The notes: generated by a model not told the origin, from the letters alone. A stretch of 9,902 bases of DNA from Candidatus Aminicenantota bacterium (GCA_029939015.1 JAOZTV010000062.1:1-9902); one strand, 5' to 3'; shown: positions 1-6,835, numbered from the stretch's first letter. Numbers and translations are program-made.

Positions 1-251
1 CCGACAGGGTATATAAGTTTTTCAATTTCTTCAATAGAGAGGGCTGAAAGTGAATCTGGACCTGATATATTCTTAAAGAGTTTATTTACAGCCTTGGCAG
101 TTACATCATCCTTGGTCCTTGCTGAAAGTATTGTACCAACAAGGATTTTAAAAGGGTCTTCCGATTGTGTCGCCATCAAATCAATAACCGGCACCTTATA
201 TTCTTTAACTTCTTCTTCTAATATTTCTATAAAATCTTCTATTATAATCAT
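1..251 (-). CDS. nth: Endonuclease III family DNA glycosylase/AP lyase, 5' part only
   Basis: The reverse strand reads an ATG at 251 and stays open to the left edge, giving the first 83 residues of a protein whose 3' end is outside the window. The segment DPFKILVGTILSARTKDD (about residues 32-49) matches the conserved helix of endonuclease III, where E. coli Nth has PFELLIAVLLSAQATD. The following PDSLSALSIEEIEKLIYPVG also fits the family up to the position of the GxY/F motif. The Arg-Thr-Lys version of the motif resembles the archaeal-type Nth subgroup more than E. coli Nth. Family members excise oxidised pyrimidines and nick abasic sites. The helix-hairpin-helix, catalytic Lys/Asp and [4Fe-4S] cysteines would lie beyond position 1 and cannot be checked. 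AGGAG sits 9 nt before the ATG (261-265), supporting this start. Confidence 0.85.
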   Translation of the reverse strand, partial: MIIIEDFIEILEEEVKEYKVPVIDLMATQSEDPFKILVGTILSARTKDDVTAKAVNKLFKNISGPDSLSALSIEEIEKLIYPV

Positions 252-274
252 AAAATAAATCTCCTATATTTCTT

Positions 275-303
275 ATAATACATAAATATATCATATATTG
301 CAA
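275..303 (-). promoter_or_regulatory. Predicted sigma70-type promoter for nth
   Basis: On the reverse strand TTGCAA (303-298) and TATTAT (280-275) are separated by exactly 17 nt. The predicted transcript would start near 268 and give a leader of about 17 nt that includes the Shine-Dalgarno site. The -35 overlaps the left arm of an inverted repeat, GCAAATGG (300-307) with ACTATTTGC-type sequence (314-321, one G.T pair), which could be an operator or simply chance in AT-rich DNA. Confidence 0.5.
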
Positions 304-317
304 ATGGTTTTAACTAT

Positions 318-339
318 TTGCCTCTCTGCCTCCTTGCCT
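318..339. repeat. 22-bp intergenic repeat, copy 1 (8-nt periodic TGCCTC units)
   Basis: These 22 bp are identical to 7687-7708 in the same orientation. The sequence is built from three imperfect 8-nt units, each with a TGCCT core (TTGCCTCT, CTGCCTCC, TTGCCT). This copy lies between the divergent nth and dGTPase promoters. It starts with a TTG that would extend the dGTPase reading frame upstream, but the extension looks non-coding (see the dGTPase entry). Unlike copy 2, it has no nearby inverted partner. Confidence 0.7.
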
Positions 340-359
340 TATCCCTGTCTTTTCTACTT

Positions 360-388
360 TTGCAAATTACATTTTATTTTAGTATAAT
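360..388 (+). promoter_or_regulatory. Predicted sigma70-type promoter for the dGTPase-MORN operon
   Basis: TTGCAA (360-365) and a perfect TATAAT (383-388) are separated by 17 nt. The expected transcription start, about 7 nt after the -10, is near 395, one base before the chosen ATG at 396. No Shine-Dalgarno sequence precedes that ATG, so the mRNA may be leaderless. Confidence 0.6.
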
Positions 389-395
389 TGTATTA

Positions 396-1406
396 ATGGA
401 AAATATTAGAGAAGAACTTGAAAAAAAAGAGAATTTACTTCATCCTCTTGCTGCAAAGAGTATTGATGCAAAAAGAGAATTATTTGATGAGCCTTGTTTG
501 TTGAGAACTGCATTTCAGAGGGACAGGGACAGGATACTTCACTCGAAATCTTTTCGTAGATTAAAACATAAAACACAGGTATTTATCAAGCCTGGTGGCG
601 ATCATTATAGGACTAGATTGACCCATACTCTTGAGGTAAGCCAGATAAGTCGGACTATTGCAAAGGCATTAAATCTTAATGAGGATCTTACAGAGGCAAT
701 AGCATTGGGGCATGATCTTGGTCATACTCCTTTTGGACATACTGGGGAAAGTATTTTAGACGAAATTTCAGATAGTGGGTTTAAACATTATATTCAGAGT
801 AAAAGGGTCGTAGAAAAACTTGAGAATAATGGTATGGGGTTAAATTTAACAGGTCAAGTAAGAGATGGAATACTCAGGCACTCAAAGGGAGAAGGTCCTA
901 TCATTCCTGAAAATATAAAAAAAATACCCAATACCTTAGAGGGGCAAATCGTCAGAATATCTGATATAGTGGCCTATACCAACCACGATATAGATGATGC
1001 AAAGAGAGCCGGTATTATAACTGAAAATGATATTCCAGATTCTGTGAAAAATGTTCTTGGCAATTCATTCTCAAAAAGAATTGATACAATTGTAACCTCT
1101 GTCGTTAAGGCAAGTCTAAAAAATAATCTGGATATAATTGCAATCCCTGATAATATTTATTTAGAACTATCAAATTTAAGAAGTTTTTTGTTCAAGAGAG
1201 TATATAGAAATGAAGAGTTGGAAAATGAAAGAAAAAAAATCAGGAATATTCTTTTTACTATTTATGATTTTATTAAAAATGATCCGGATAAATACATGAA
1301 CTCTTACCCGGAAGATGATACGAACGAGAAAAGAATTATAGATTTTATTGCAGGAATGACCGATAATTATGCAATACAATTATTTAAAAAAATAACTTTA
1401 ATATAG
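396..1406 (+). CDS. dGTPase-like HD-domain deoxynucleoside triphosphate triphosphohydrolase
   Basis: Family members hydrolyse dNTPs to the nucleoside and tripolyphosphate in the cytoplasm and help control nucleotide pools. With the ATG at 396 the protein has 336 residues, typical of the short bacterial dGTPase-like group (E. coli Dgt is about 500). The N-terminal block FRRLKHKTQVF (53-63) is followed by YRTRLTHTLE (71-80) and GHDLGHTPFGH (105-115). The HD metal ligands are likely His77, His106-Asp107 and Asp190 in SDIVAYTNHD. The open frame extends back to a TTG at 318, but those 26 extra residues are hydrophobic, overlap the promoter and the 22-bp repeat, and precede the conserved start of the family, so I reject them. 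There is no Shine-Dalgarno before 396. The TAG stop overlaps the AGGAGA of the next gene, so the two are probably co-transcribed. Nucleotide preference cannot be read from the sequence. Confidence 0.88.
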   Translation: MENIREELEKKENLLHPLAAKSIDAKRELFDEPCLLRTAFQRDRDRILHSKSFRRLKHKTQVFIKPGGDHYRTRLTHTLEVSQISRTIAKALNLNEDLTEAIALGHDLGHTPFGHTGESILDEISDSGFKHYIQSKRVVEKLENNGMGLNLTGQVRDGILRHSKGEGPIIPENIKKIPNTLEGQIVRISDIVAYTNHDIDDAKRAGIITENDIPDSVKNVLGNSFSKRIDTIVTSVVKASLKNNLDIIAIPDNIYLELSNLRSFLFKRVYRNEELENERKKIRNILFTIYDFIKNDPDKYMNSYPEDDTNEKRIIDFIAGMTDNYAIQLFKKITLI

Positions 1407-1417
1407 GAGAGAATCAA

Positions 1418-2269
1418 ATGAAAAAGATAATAGTTTTATTATTAGTTTTAACGCTGTCTGTTTTTCTTGTTTATGCTGATAAGCAAGATAAAAAGGAAAT
1501 TAAGTATTATAAATCAGGTAAAAAAAAAGAAGCAGGTTTTATGAAAGCTGGCAAAAGAATAGGCGAGTGGTCATTTTTTTATAAGGATGGAAAAAAAGAA
1601 AGTTCCGGGATTTTTAAAAATGGACTTCCTGATGGAATATGGAAATATTATCATAAAACCGGTGAGCTTTTGTCTATTAGAAAGTTTATAAATGGTAAAA
1701 AAACAGGTATATGGAACGATTATTATAAAAATGGACAAGTGCAGGTAAAGTTTGAGTATAAAGATAATAAACTTGAAGGTAAAATGACATACTGGTATAT
1801 AAATGGAAAAAAAAAGAAAGAAGGTAATTGGACAAAAGGGAAGAAAACAGGTGTTTGGCATTATTATACAGCCGATGAAGTACTAAAGAGTAAAGGACCT
1901 TTTGTAAACGATAAGGCTGACGGTAAATGGTTTTTATATAGAGAAAATGGTAGTCTCCTCAGTGAATCAATTTTCAAAAATGGAAAAGCAATTGGTTTGA
2001 TTGTAAGTTTTTATGAAACAAAAGAAAAAATGAATGAGGGCAGATATTTAAAAGGTAATAAGCACGGTAAGTGGATACATTACTATAAAAACCAGAAGGT
2101 TAAACTTAGAGAAGAATATATAAATGGCAAAAAACATGGTCATTTTATAAGTTATACAGAAAAGGGTATTAAGAAAATGGAAGGTGATTTTAAAAATGAT
2201 AAAAAATCTGGCAAATGGATTTCTTATGACCTTGAAGGAAAAATTGCTTATGAGGAAGTAATAAAATAA
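1418..2269 (+). CDS. Exported MORN-like repeat protein (MORN_2 / YwqK-like), 283 aa
   Basis: A signal peptide is clear: MKK, a Leu/Val-rich core to about residue 18, and a probable cut after VYA (20). The rest is a regular array of 24-residue repeats, K26-G49, then 50-73, 74-97 and so on to 242-265, with a partial last unit 266-283. The consensus is roughly xWxxYYxNGxxxxxxxFxNGKxxG, the MORN_2 pattern also found in proteins automatically named 'YwqK family antitoxin'. That name does not prove an antitoxin role. Such repeats form extended beta-hairpin solenoids, often in envelope or secreted proteins. No catalytic domain is visible. The gene starts 11 nt after the dGTPase, with AGGAGA at 1405-1410 as its Shine-Dalgarno, so it is likely translated from the same mRNA. 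The functional link to the dGTPase is unknown. Two runs of nine A (1520-1528 and 1807-1815) lie in Lys codons. Confidence 0.85.
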   Translation: MKKIIVLLLVLTLSVFLVYADKQDKKEIKYYKSGKKKEAGFMKAGKRIGEWSFFYKDGKKESSGIFKNGLPDGIWKYYHKTGELLSIRKFINGKKTGIWNDYYKNGQVQVKFEYKDNKLEGKMTYWYINGKKKKEGNWTKGKKTGVWHYYTADEVLKSKGPFVNDKADGKWFLYRENGSLLSESIFKNGKAIGLIVSFYETKEKMNEGRYLKGNKHGKWIHYYKNQKVKLREEYINGKKHGHFISYTEKGIKKMEGDFKNDKKSGKWISYDLEGKIAYEEVIK

Positions 2270-2343
2270 AGATTAATTTATTAACTTGTAATTTTATAGA
2301 AATCACTTCACGCTTAATTGATGTGGGCTAATACTGAATTGTA

Positions 2344-2505
2344 CTAAGAGTGACCTCCAACTACAATTTTAAGTATTTTTATGTTTAACACAAAAAATCG
2401 TATTACTTGGTATGGAATGAATTTTCTCCAGAATTTTGTAGTATTTGTTGGCATAGGTGGATATGCCTCCTCGCTATAACCTTTTACTTTATGTTTTTCT
2501 GACAT
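2344..2505 (-). CDS. Small protein encoded directly behind the SQR-family gene, 53 aa
   Basis: An uncalled short frame starts with ATG at 2505 and ends with TAG at 2344-2346. GAGGTG lies 5 nt before the ATG, inside the 14-nt gap after the SQR stop, a good sign of a translated gene in the same transcript. The N-terminal half is polar (MSEKHKVKGYSEEAYPPMP). The second half, from FWRKFIPYQVIRFF (25-38) to the end (LKIVVGGHS), is hydrophobic with regularly spaced Arg/Lys, like a membrane-surface or membrane-inserting helix. I recognise no domain. Position suggests an accessory or anchoring partner of the flavoprotein; this is inference. From 2343 back to the end of the MORN-like gene at 2269 I see no convincing terminator. 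Confidence 0.65.
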   Translation of the reverse strand: MSEKHKVKGYSEEAYPPMPTNTTKFWRKFIPYQVIRFFVLNIKILKIVVGGHS

Positions 2506-2519
2506 TTTATCACCTCAAT

Positions 2520-3977
2520 TTATTCTGGCAACATCCACCATAGTGGATATCCCTTTGCCTTATGTATGAACATATAATGCATAAATAATTTTAACCAATG
2601 GCCTGCAAGTCCTACCTCTCCAACTGTATTATTGATGTTTCTACCCCATTTCGGGTATTTCTCCCAATCGGGTACGATAGGGTTGACTGTCATTGTTGCA
2701 GCTTCTCCAGAGATTACACTATAGCCGGCTGAAACAATACAGGCAGCACCCATTCTTGCCATTGAAGCCTTATGTTTGAAAGTATTGGAATTTTTCTTTA
2801 TCATATTTGTAATATTTTGGGCTACGATTTTACCTAAGACACCTGAGGGCATTCCAGTTCGTGGAGGAGATGGAAAAATCATCAATCCATTTTTGTTTTT
2901 CATTGGTTTTGAAATTGAATGTGGTGGAGCAAATGCAATTCCTGGAGCAAAAATGTTTTTATATGTGGGGTTTTGATAAATTTCAGGCCAATCATCTGCA
3001 CTCCATTCATAAAAATCCTTCTTTGTATAGTCTGCGTCAACTTTCATAAATCCATTTGGTGCAAAAAGATTAGATGTTATATCGTTGTCTTCTTTATCAT
3101 AAGATTTTAAGCCTACTCCTGAAAAACCCGGAATGAGCATTGCAAAATCATAATCCTGTGTAGCAGAGTTGCCATCTAAGGTTTCATAGTGAATTATACC
3201 ATCTTCAACTTTTGTAACACCAGCACGTTTTATCCATTTAATATTATTCTCAATAAATATTGATTCTGCAAAAACTTTTGTTGATGTTATATATCCACCT
3301 TTCTTAATATAAGCTCCACCCATTCCAAAATCACCAAGTTCATATTCATTTGTTATCCAGATGATTTCAGCCTTATCATGTATTTTCCTCTTCTTAAGTT
3401 CATACGAAATATTTAAAATATATTCAAAGGCTGCACCCTGACAGGTTGCCATTGGATGACCTGTACCTATTACTATTTTTTGTTTTTCACCTGCCTTTAG
3501 TTTGTCAAAGGTTCTCTGAAGATTATCCCATGATTTTGCTGCATGGTCATACGAACATACAGAATTTGTAAATTTATCAGGTCCTAAGCCTTCAGTACCC
3601 TCAAAATTAAGTTTCGGTCCGGTTGCGTTTACTAAGTAATCATAAGAAATCTTACCTTGTTCACCATTCTTATCTTCACTTGTATATTCAAAGACAACAT
3701 ATCCCTTATCTTCTGATTTATCGCCCTCAGGATGAATAGCAATAGCTTTTGCCTGATAAAAATCTATTTTCATTCTGTCATAGACTTTTTTTAATTTAAA
3801 ACGAACCCTGTCAACAGTCATTCGTCCAACGCCAACCCAGATATTTGACGGAATCCATTGATAATAACTGCTTGGGCTAATTACCACTACCTCATGTTTT
3901 TTGCCCAAAAATTTTTTCAAATATGCTGATGCTGTATGACCAGATATTCCTGCACCTAAAACAACTACTCTTGCCAT
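2520..3977 (-). CDS. sqr: Sulfide:quinone oxidoreductase family FAD protein
   Basis: Family members oxidise sulfide to sulfur or polysulfide and pass electrons to membrane quinone. The 485-residue protein opens with the FAD-binding GAGISG (8-13) and has the second flavin motif YDYLVNATG (112-120). There are three cysteines only: Cys141 (SVCSYDHA), Cys179 (ATCQGAAFEY) and Cys413 (GAACIVSAGY). Their order and spacing resemble Cys124, Cys156 and Cys347 of Aquifex SQR, the redox pair plus the flavin-linked cysteine. The usual late FAD motif with Gly-Asp reads NIFAPGIAFAPPH (341-353), with Ile in place of Asp. The C-terminus (WLKLFMHYMF, PLWWMLPE) looks like amphipathic membrane-binding helices. 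It is longer than typical 430-residue SQRs. TGAGGT stands 7 nt before the ATG. A related disulfide oxidoreductase is possible; I favour SQR because all three cysteines are present. Confidence 0.78.
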   Translation of the reverse strand: MARVVVLGAGISGHTASAYLKKFLGKKHEVVVISPSSYYQWIPSNIWVGVGRMTVDRVRFKLKKVYDRMKIDFYQAKAIAIHPEGDKSEDKGYVVFEYTSEDKNGEQGKISYDYLVNATGPKLNFEGTEGLGPDKFTNSVCSYDHAAKSWDNLQRTFDKLKAGEKQKIVIGTGHPMATCQGAAFEYILNISYELKKRKIHDKAEIIWITNEYELGDFGMGGAYIKKGGYITSTKVFAESIFIENNIKWIKRAGVTKVEDGIIHYETLDGNSATQDYDFAMLIPGFSGVGLKSYDKEDNDITSNLFAPNGFMKVDADYTKKDFYEWSADDWPEIYQNPTYKNIFAPGIAFAPPHSISKPMKNKNGLMIFPSPPRTGMPSGVLGKIVAQNITNMIKKNSNTFKHKASMARMGAACIVSAGYSVISGEAATMTVNPIVPDWEKYPKWGRNINNTVGEVGLAGHWLKLFMHYMFIHKAKGYPLWWMLPE

Positions 3978-3984
3978 ATCATTT

Positions 3985-4005
3985 ACCTCAAAAACATTAT
4001 GAGGT
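3985..4005. promoter_or_regulatory. Inverted repeat overlapping the sqr -10 and ribosome-binding site
   Basis: ACCTCA (3985-3990) and TGAGGT (4000-4005) form a perfect 6-bp inverted repeat around 9 nt. Read on the reverse strand, one arm is the sqr Shine-Dalgarno and the other overlaps the end of the spacer next to the -10. It could be an operator, or on read-through RNA from acs it could hide the ribosome-binding site. Six base pairs are weak evidence. Confidence 0.3.
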
Positions 4006-4024
4006 TTTTAGAAAAAAATGTCAA
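3996..4024 (-). promoter_or_regulatory. Predicted strong sigma70-type promoter for sqr and the small gene
   Basis: On the reverse strand a consensus TTGACA (4024-4019) is followed after 17 nt by CATAAT (4001-3996). Transcription would begin near 3989, practically at the Shine-Dalgarno GAGGT, leaving a leader of only about 12 nt. Confidence 0.65.
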
Positions 4025-4050
4025 GAAAAACTTTTAGTTATGTTTTTAAA

Positions 4051-4071
4051 AGCCGGTTTCTATAACCGGCT
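4051..4071 (-). terminator. Hairpin terminator after acs
   Basis: AGCCGGTT (4051-4058) and AACCGGCT (4064-4071) pair perfectly over 8 bp with a 5-nt loop, beginning 7 nt after the acs stop codon. On the reverse strand the stem is followed by only three further T before an A run, so the U-tract is short and read-through into sqr is possible. It is the only GC-rich stem in this gap. Confidence 0.6.
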
Positions 4072-4078
4072 AAATTAT

Positions 4079-5782
4079 TTAATCATCTTCTAATGTAGAT
4101 GTATCTCCTATTTCTTCACCCCATTCCTTTGCTCTTAACATTCTTCTCATTATTTTCCCACTTCTTGTTTTTGGAAGTGAGTCAACAAATTCTATTTCCT
4201 GTGGCATTGCAAGGGGGGATAGTTTTTTTCTAATAAAATTCATGATATTTAGATCAAGCATATCGGAGGCTTCAAATCCTGGTTTTAAAGCAATAAAAGC
4301 CTTTACAACTTCCATATTGACTGGGTCAGGTTTTCCTACAACAGCAGATTCAGCAACTGCCTCATGTTCAAGAAGTGCAGATTCAATTTCAAATGGACCA
4401 ACAAGATGTCCTCCAGTGTTAATAACATCATCATCCCTACCTACGAACCAATAATATCCATCTTCATCAATACTTGCTCTATCACCGCAAATATACCAGC
4501 CATTCTTAAATTTGCTATCATAGACCTCTTTATTATTCCAATAGCTTCTGAACATTGCAGGCCAGCCTGGCTTTGCAGCAATCAATCCGACAATACCCGG
4601 TTTTGTAATTGGCTCATAAGTTTTAAGATCAACAACACAAGTCTCTACTCCAGGTACAGGTTTGCCCATTGAACCTGGTTTTATCTTCATTCCAGGATAA
4701 TTACATATCATCATAGAACCTGTTTCTGTTTGCCAGTAGGTATCATGAAATGTCAACCCATAAGTTTCAGTTGACCATATAACTGCCTCAGCATTAAGTG
4801 GCTCTCCCACTGAACATAGATGTCTTAATGATGACATATTAAATTTATCAGCAACTTCCTTACCATCTTTCATAAGAGACCTGATAGCAGTAGGGGCTGA
4901 ATACCAGATGGTCACTTTTTGTTCTTCAATAAATTTATACCAGCTTTCAGATTTAAAACCAGCGTCTAGAACACATTGGGTTACGCCATTTGACCATGCA
5001 CCAATTATTCCATAGGATGTACCAGTAACCCAACCAGGGTCAGCAGTACACCAGTAAATGTCATCTTCTTTGATATCAAGCACATATTTTGAAGTCATAT
5101 ACTGTGATATTAAAGAATAGTGAACATGTTGAGCTCCCTTTGGTTTACCTGTTGTTCCTGATGTATAGTGTAATACAGACGGGCTCTCAGCTGTAGTTTT
5201 ATAAACTTTATAGTCTGTTGCCGGAGTAGCTTCTTCCATAGAAAATGCAATTTCTCTTTCTCTTAAAGGTTTTTTCTTGTCATCATCAATAAGTATTATA
5301 TGTTTAAGTTCAGGTAAATCATTTATTATTTTCCTAACTTTTCCAATATGTTTTTTCTGCGTAATAATTGCACTTGTACCAGCATCTTCAAGTCTTGTAT
5401 GAAGTGACTCACCACCAAATGCAGAAAAGAGAGGTTGAGCAACTCCACCCATTTTTAAAACTCCAAGAAAACCAATATATAACTCAGGTACCTTGTCGAG
5501 AAATAAACTGACTCTATCTCCGTTCTTTAAACCAAGTTCATTTAAAAATGAAGCAATTGTACTACTAAGGGAGCTAAGTTCATTAAAAGAATACTTCTTT
5601 GTTTGCCCAACATTACCCTGCCAGATAAGAGCTGTTTTTTCACCTTTACCCAATCTGCAAATACGATCAGAGCAATACTCTCCTATATTAATAGTATCTC
5701 CATCCTTATATTCTAATTCCTTTTTTGCAACATCCCAGTTAAAACTTTTATACCTTTCGTCATAATTTCCAATATTACTCAT
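4079..5782 (-). CDS. acsA: Acetyl-CoA synthetase, AMP-forming (short AcsA type)
   Basis: This enzyme activates acetate with ATP to acetyl-AMP and then to acetyl-CoA. The 567-residue length matches Bacillus-type AcsA (about 570) rather than the 650-residue E. coli Acs. The phosphate-binding loop YTSGTTGKPKG is at 206-216, the acetate-pocket segments WVTGTSY (251-257) and SVGEP (324-328) are intact, and DTYWQTETG (347-355) keeps Trp350, the residue that restricts the pocket to short acids. Asp434 and the A8 hinge GRDDDVINTGGHLVGPFE (448-465) follow, then PKTRSGKIMRR (537-547) with the acetylatable catalytic Lys543. In A8 the Arg of the common GHRxG form is Leu460. GGAGG lies 7 nt before the ATG. 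The gene has its own promoter and hairpin terminator, so it is probably a single-gene unit. Propionate is a possible second substrate. Confidence 0.9.
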   Translation of the reverse strand: MSNIGNYDERYKSFNWDVAKKELEYKDGDTINIGEYCSDRICRLGKGEKTALIWQGNVGQTKKYSFNELSSLSSTIASFLNELGLKNGDRVSLFLDKVPELYIGFLGVLKMGGVAQPLFSAFGGESLHTRLEDAGTSAIITQKKHIGKVRKIINDLPELKHIILIDDDKKKPLREREIAFSMEEATPATDYKVYKTTAESPSVLHYTSGTTGKPKGAQHVHYSLISQYMTSKYVLDIKEDDIYWCTADPGWVTGTSYGIIGAWSNGVTQCVLDAGFKSESWYKFIEEQKVTIWYSAPTAIRSLMKDGKEVADKFNMSSLRHLCSVGEPLNAEAVIWSTETYGLTFHDTYWQTETGSMMICNYPGMKIKPGSMGKPVPGVETCVVDLKTYEPITKPGIVGLIAAKPGWPAMFRSYWNNKEVYDSKFKNGWYICGDRASIDEDGYYWFVGRDDDVINTGGHLVGPFEIESALLEHEAVAESAVVGKPDPVNMEVVKAFIALKPGFEASDMLDLNIMNFIRKKLSPLAMPQEIEFVDSLPKTRSGKIMRRMLRAKEWGEEIGDTSTLEDD

Positions 5783-5835
5783 ATAAAAACCTCCAAAATA
5801 AAATTTATTTTTTAATTAAACAATAATTATATATA

Positions 5836-5864
5836 GTTATAAAATATAGGTGGCTTTTTGTCAA
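5836..5864 (-). promoter_or_regulatory. Predicted sigma70-type promoter for acs
   Basis: On the reverse strand a perfect TTGACA (5864-5859) is followed after 17 nt by TATAAC (5841-5836). Transcription would start near 5829, giving a leader of about 46 nt, almost wholly A/T, ending in the GGAGG ribosome-binding site. Confidence 0.65.
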
Positions 5865-5917
5865 GAGAGATCAATAGAACAATTGATTTTTTTACCTAAA
5901 TGGACTCAATTAAGGTT

Positions 5918-6835
5918 TTATTTATTGTTCCACTCATCTTGTGTAATAGTCCTGAATGAATCCTTATGATTCAGATCAAATTCTCTAATATGTTGTTTGT
6001 GCTCAGGGTCAAGTCCCTCATGTCTTACCTTTTTAATCAGGTCTGCACATTCTTTTGAGTATTTGAAGGAAGTTGGTTTTATTGTCTTCTCTGATATTTT
6101 TAAATCCGAAACAATTTTAGAACCTTCGTTACTATCTTTGTCAGTCTTATAGTATTGGGATAGCACAATAATCCTTGAACCAAGAAAAATTGCCTCTTCA
6201 AGGTCGTGAGTCACGAAAAATACAGTCATTTGCTCTTTTTTCCATTGTTCAAGTAAGAATAATTGCATATCCTGTCTTGTGCTATCGTCCAATGCACCAA
6301 AGGGTTCATCCATCAATAATATTTTTGGTTTCATAATCAGGGATTGAGCAATAGCCGCTCTCTGTCTCATACCACCTGATAATTGATGAGGGTATTTGTC
6401 TCCATCATTTTTCAATCCAATTCTTTCTAAATATAATTGTGCTTCTTTTCTAAACTCTTTTTTTCGTTTTGAGTATTTAAAGGGTGTAAAAATTCTTCCT
6501 GGTATAGTAAATCCTTCAACATCAAGTCCAAATGCGATATTATCAAGAATAGTTAAATGTGGGAATAACGAGTATTTTTGAAAAACTATGCCTCTATCTC
6601 TATCCGGTCCAATAATTTTTTTATCATCAAAATGAACTATTCCCTCTGAGGGCTGCTCTGAACCTAAAACCAATCTTAATAAGGTGGATTTACCACATCC
6701 GCTTGGTCCAATTAATGATACAAATTCACCTTCATTTACCTTTAGGTCTATATCATTTAAAACTGTAAATTCTTTTTTATTCTGATTAAAATATCTTTTA
6801 TAAACATCTTCAAGATGTAATAGTGTTTTATCCAT
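5918..6835 (-). CDS. ABC transporter ATP-binding protein, NitT/TauT (SsuB/TauB-like) type
   Basis: The cytoplasmic ATPase of the importer encoded just upstream in the same operon. With ATG at 6835 it has 305 residues. Walker A GPSGCGKST is at 43-51, the Q-loop Gln at 86 (VFQKYSLFPH), the signature LSGGMRQR at 152-159, Walker B ILLMDEP at 172-178 and the switch His at 210, so it should be active. The frame is open to an ATG at 6862, but the extra nine residues lie inside the permease gene, and the family usually begins near the LLHLEDVYKRY segment. The chosen ATG overlaps the permease stop by 8 nt (translational coupling). Two features exceed the usual size of about 260: an insert of roughly 12-15 residues around 109-124, rich in Lys/Arg and aromatics, and a charged tail of about 70 residues after 230. 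No clear terminator follows. Confidence 0.88.
   Translation of the reverse strand: MDKTLLHLEDVYKRYFNQNKKEFTVLNDIDLKVNEGEFVSLIGPSGCGKSTLLRLVLGSEQPSEGIVHFDDKKIIGPDRDRGIVFQKYSLFPHLTILDNIAFGLDVEGFTIPGRIFTPFKYSKRKKEFRKEAQLYLERIGLKNDGDKYPHQLSGGMRQRAAIAQSLIMKPKILLMDEPFGALDDSTRQDMQLFLLEQWKKEQMTVFFVTHDLEEAIFLGSRIIVLSQYYKTDKDSNEGSKIVSDLKISEKTIKPTSFKYSKECADLIKKVRHEGLDPEHKQHIREFDLNHKDSFRTITQDEWNNK

Noticed and set aside
318..395. TTG-started N-terminal extension of the dGTPase
   Set aside because: It lies over the 22-bp repeat and the predicted promoter, is hydrophobic, and the family start fits the ATG at 396.
2301..2319. 12-nt sequence (AATTAAGCGTGA on the reverse strand) also present at 9703-9714
   Set aside because: A 12-nt match is expected by chance several times in a 10-kb AT-rich window; the flanks differ.
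5870..5893. ATCAAT/ATTGAT stem followed by a T run as a terminator
   Set aside because: The stem is six weak base pairs, and the T run is on the plus strand, where no gene is upstream; it does not serve the ATPase gene on the minus strand.
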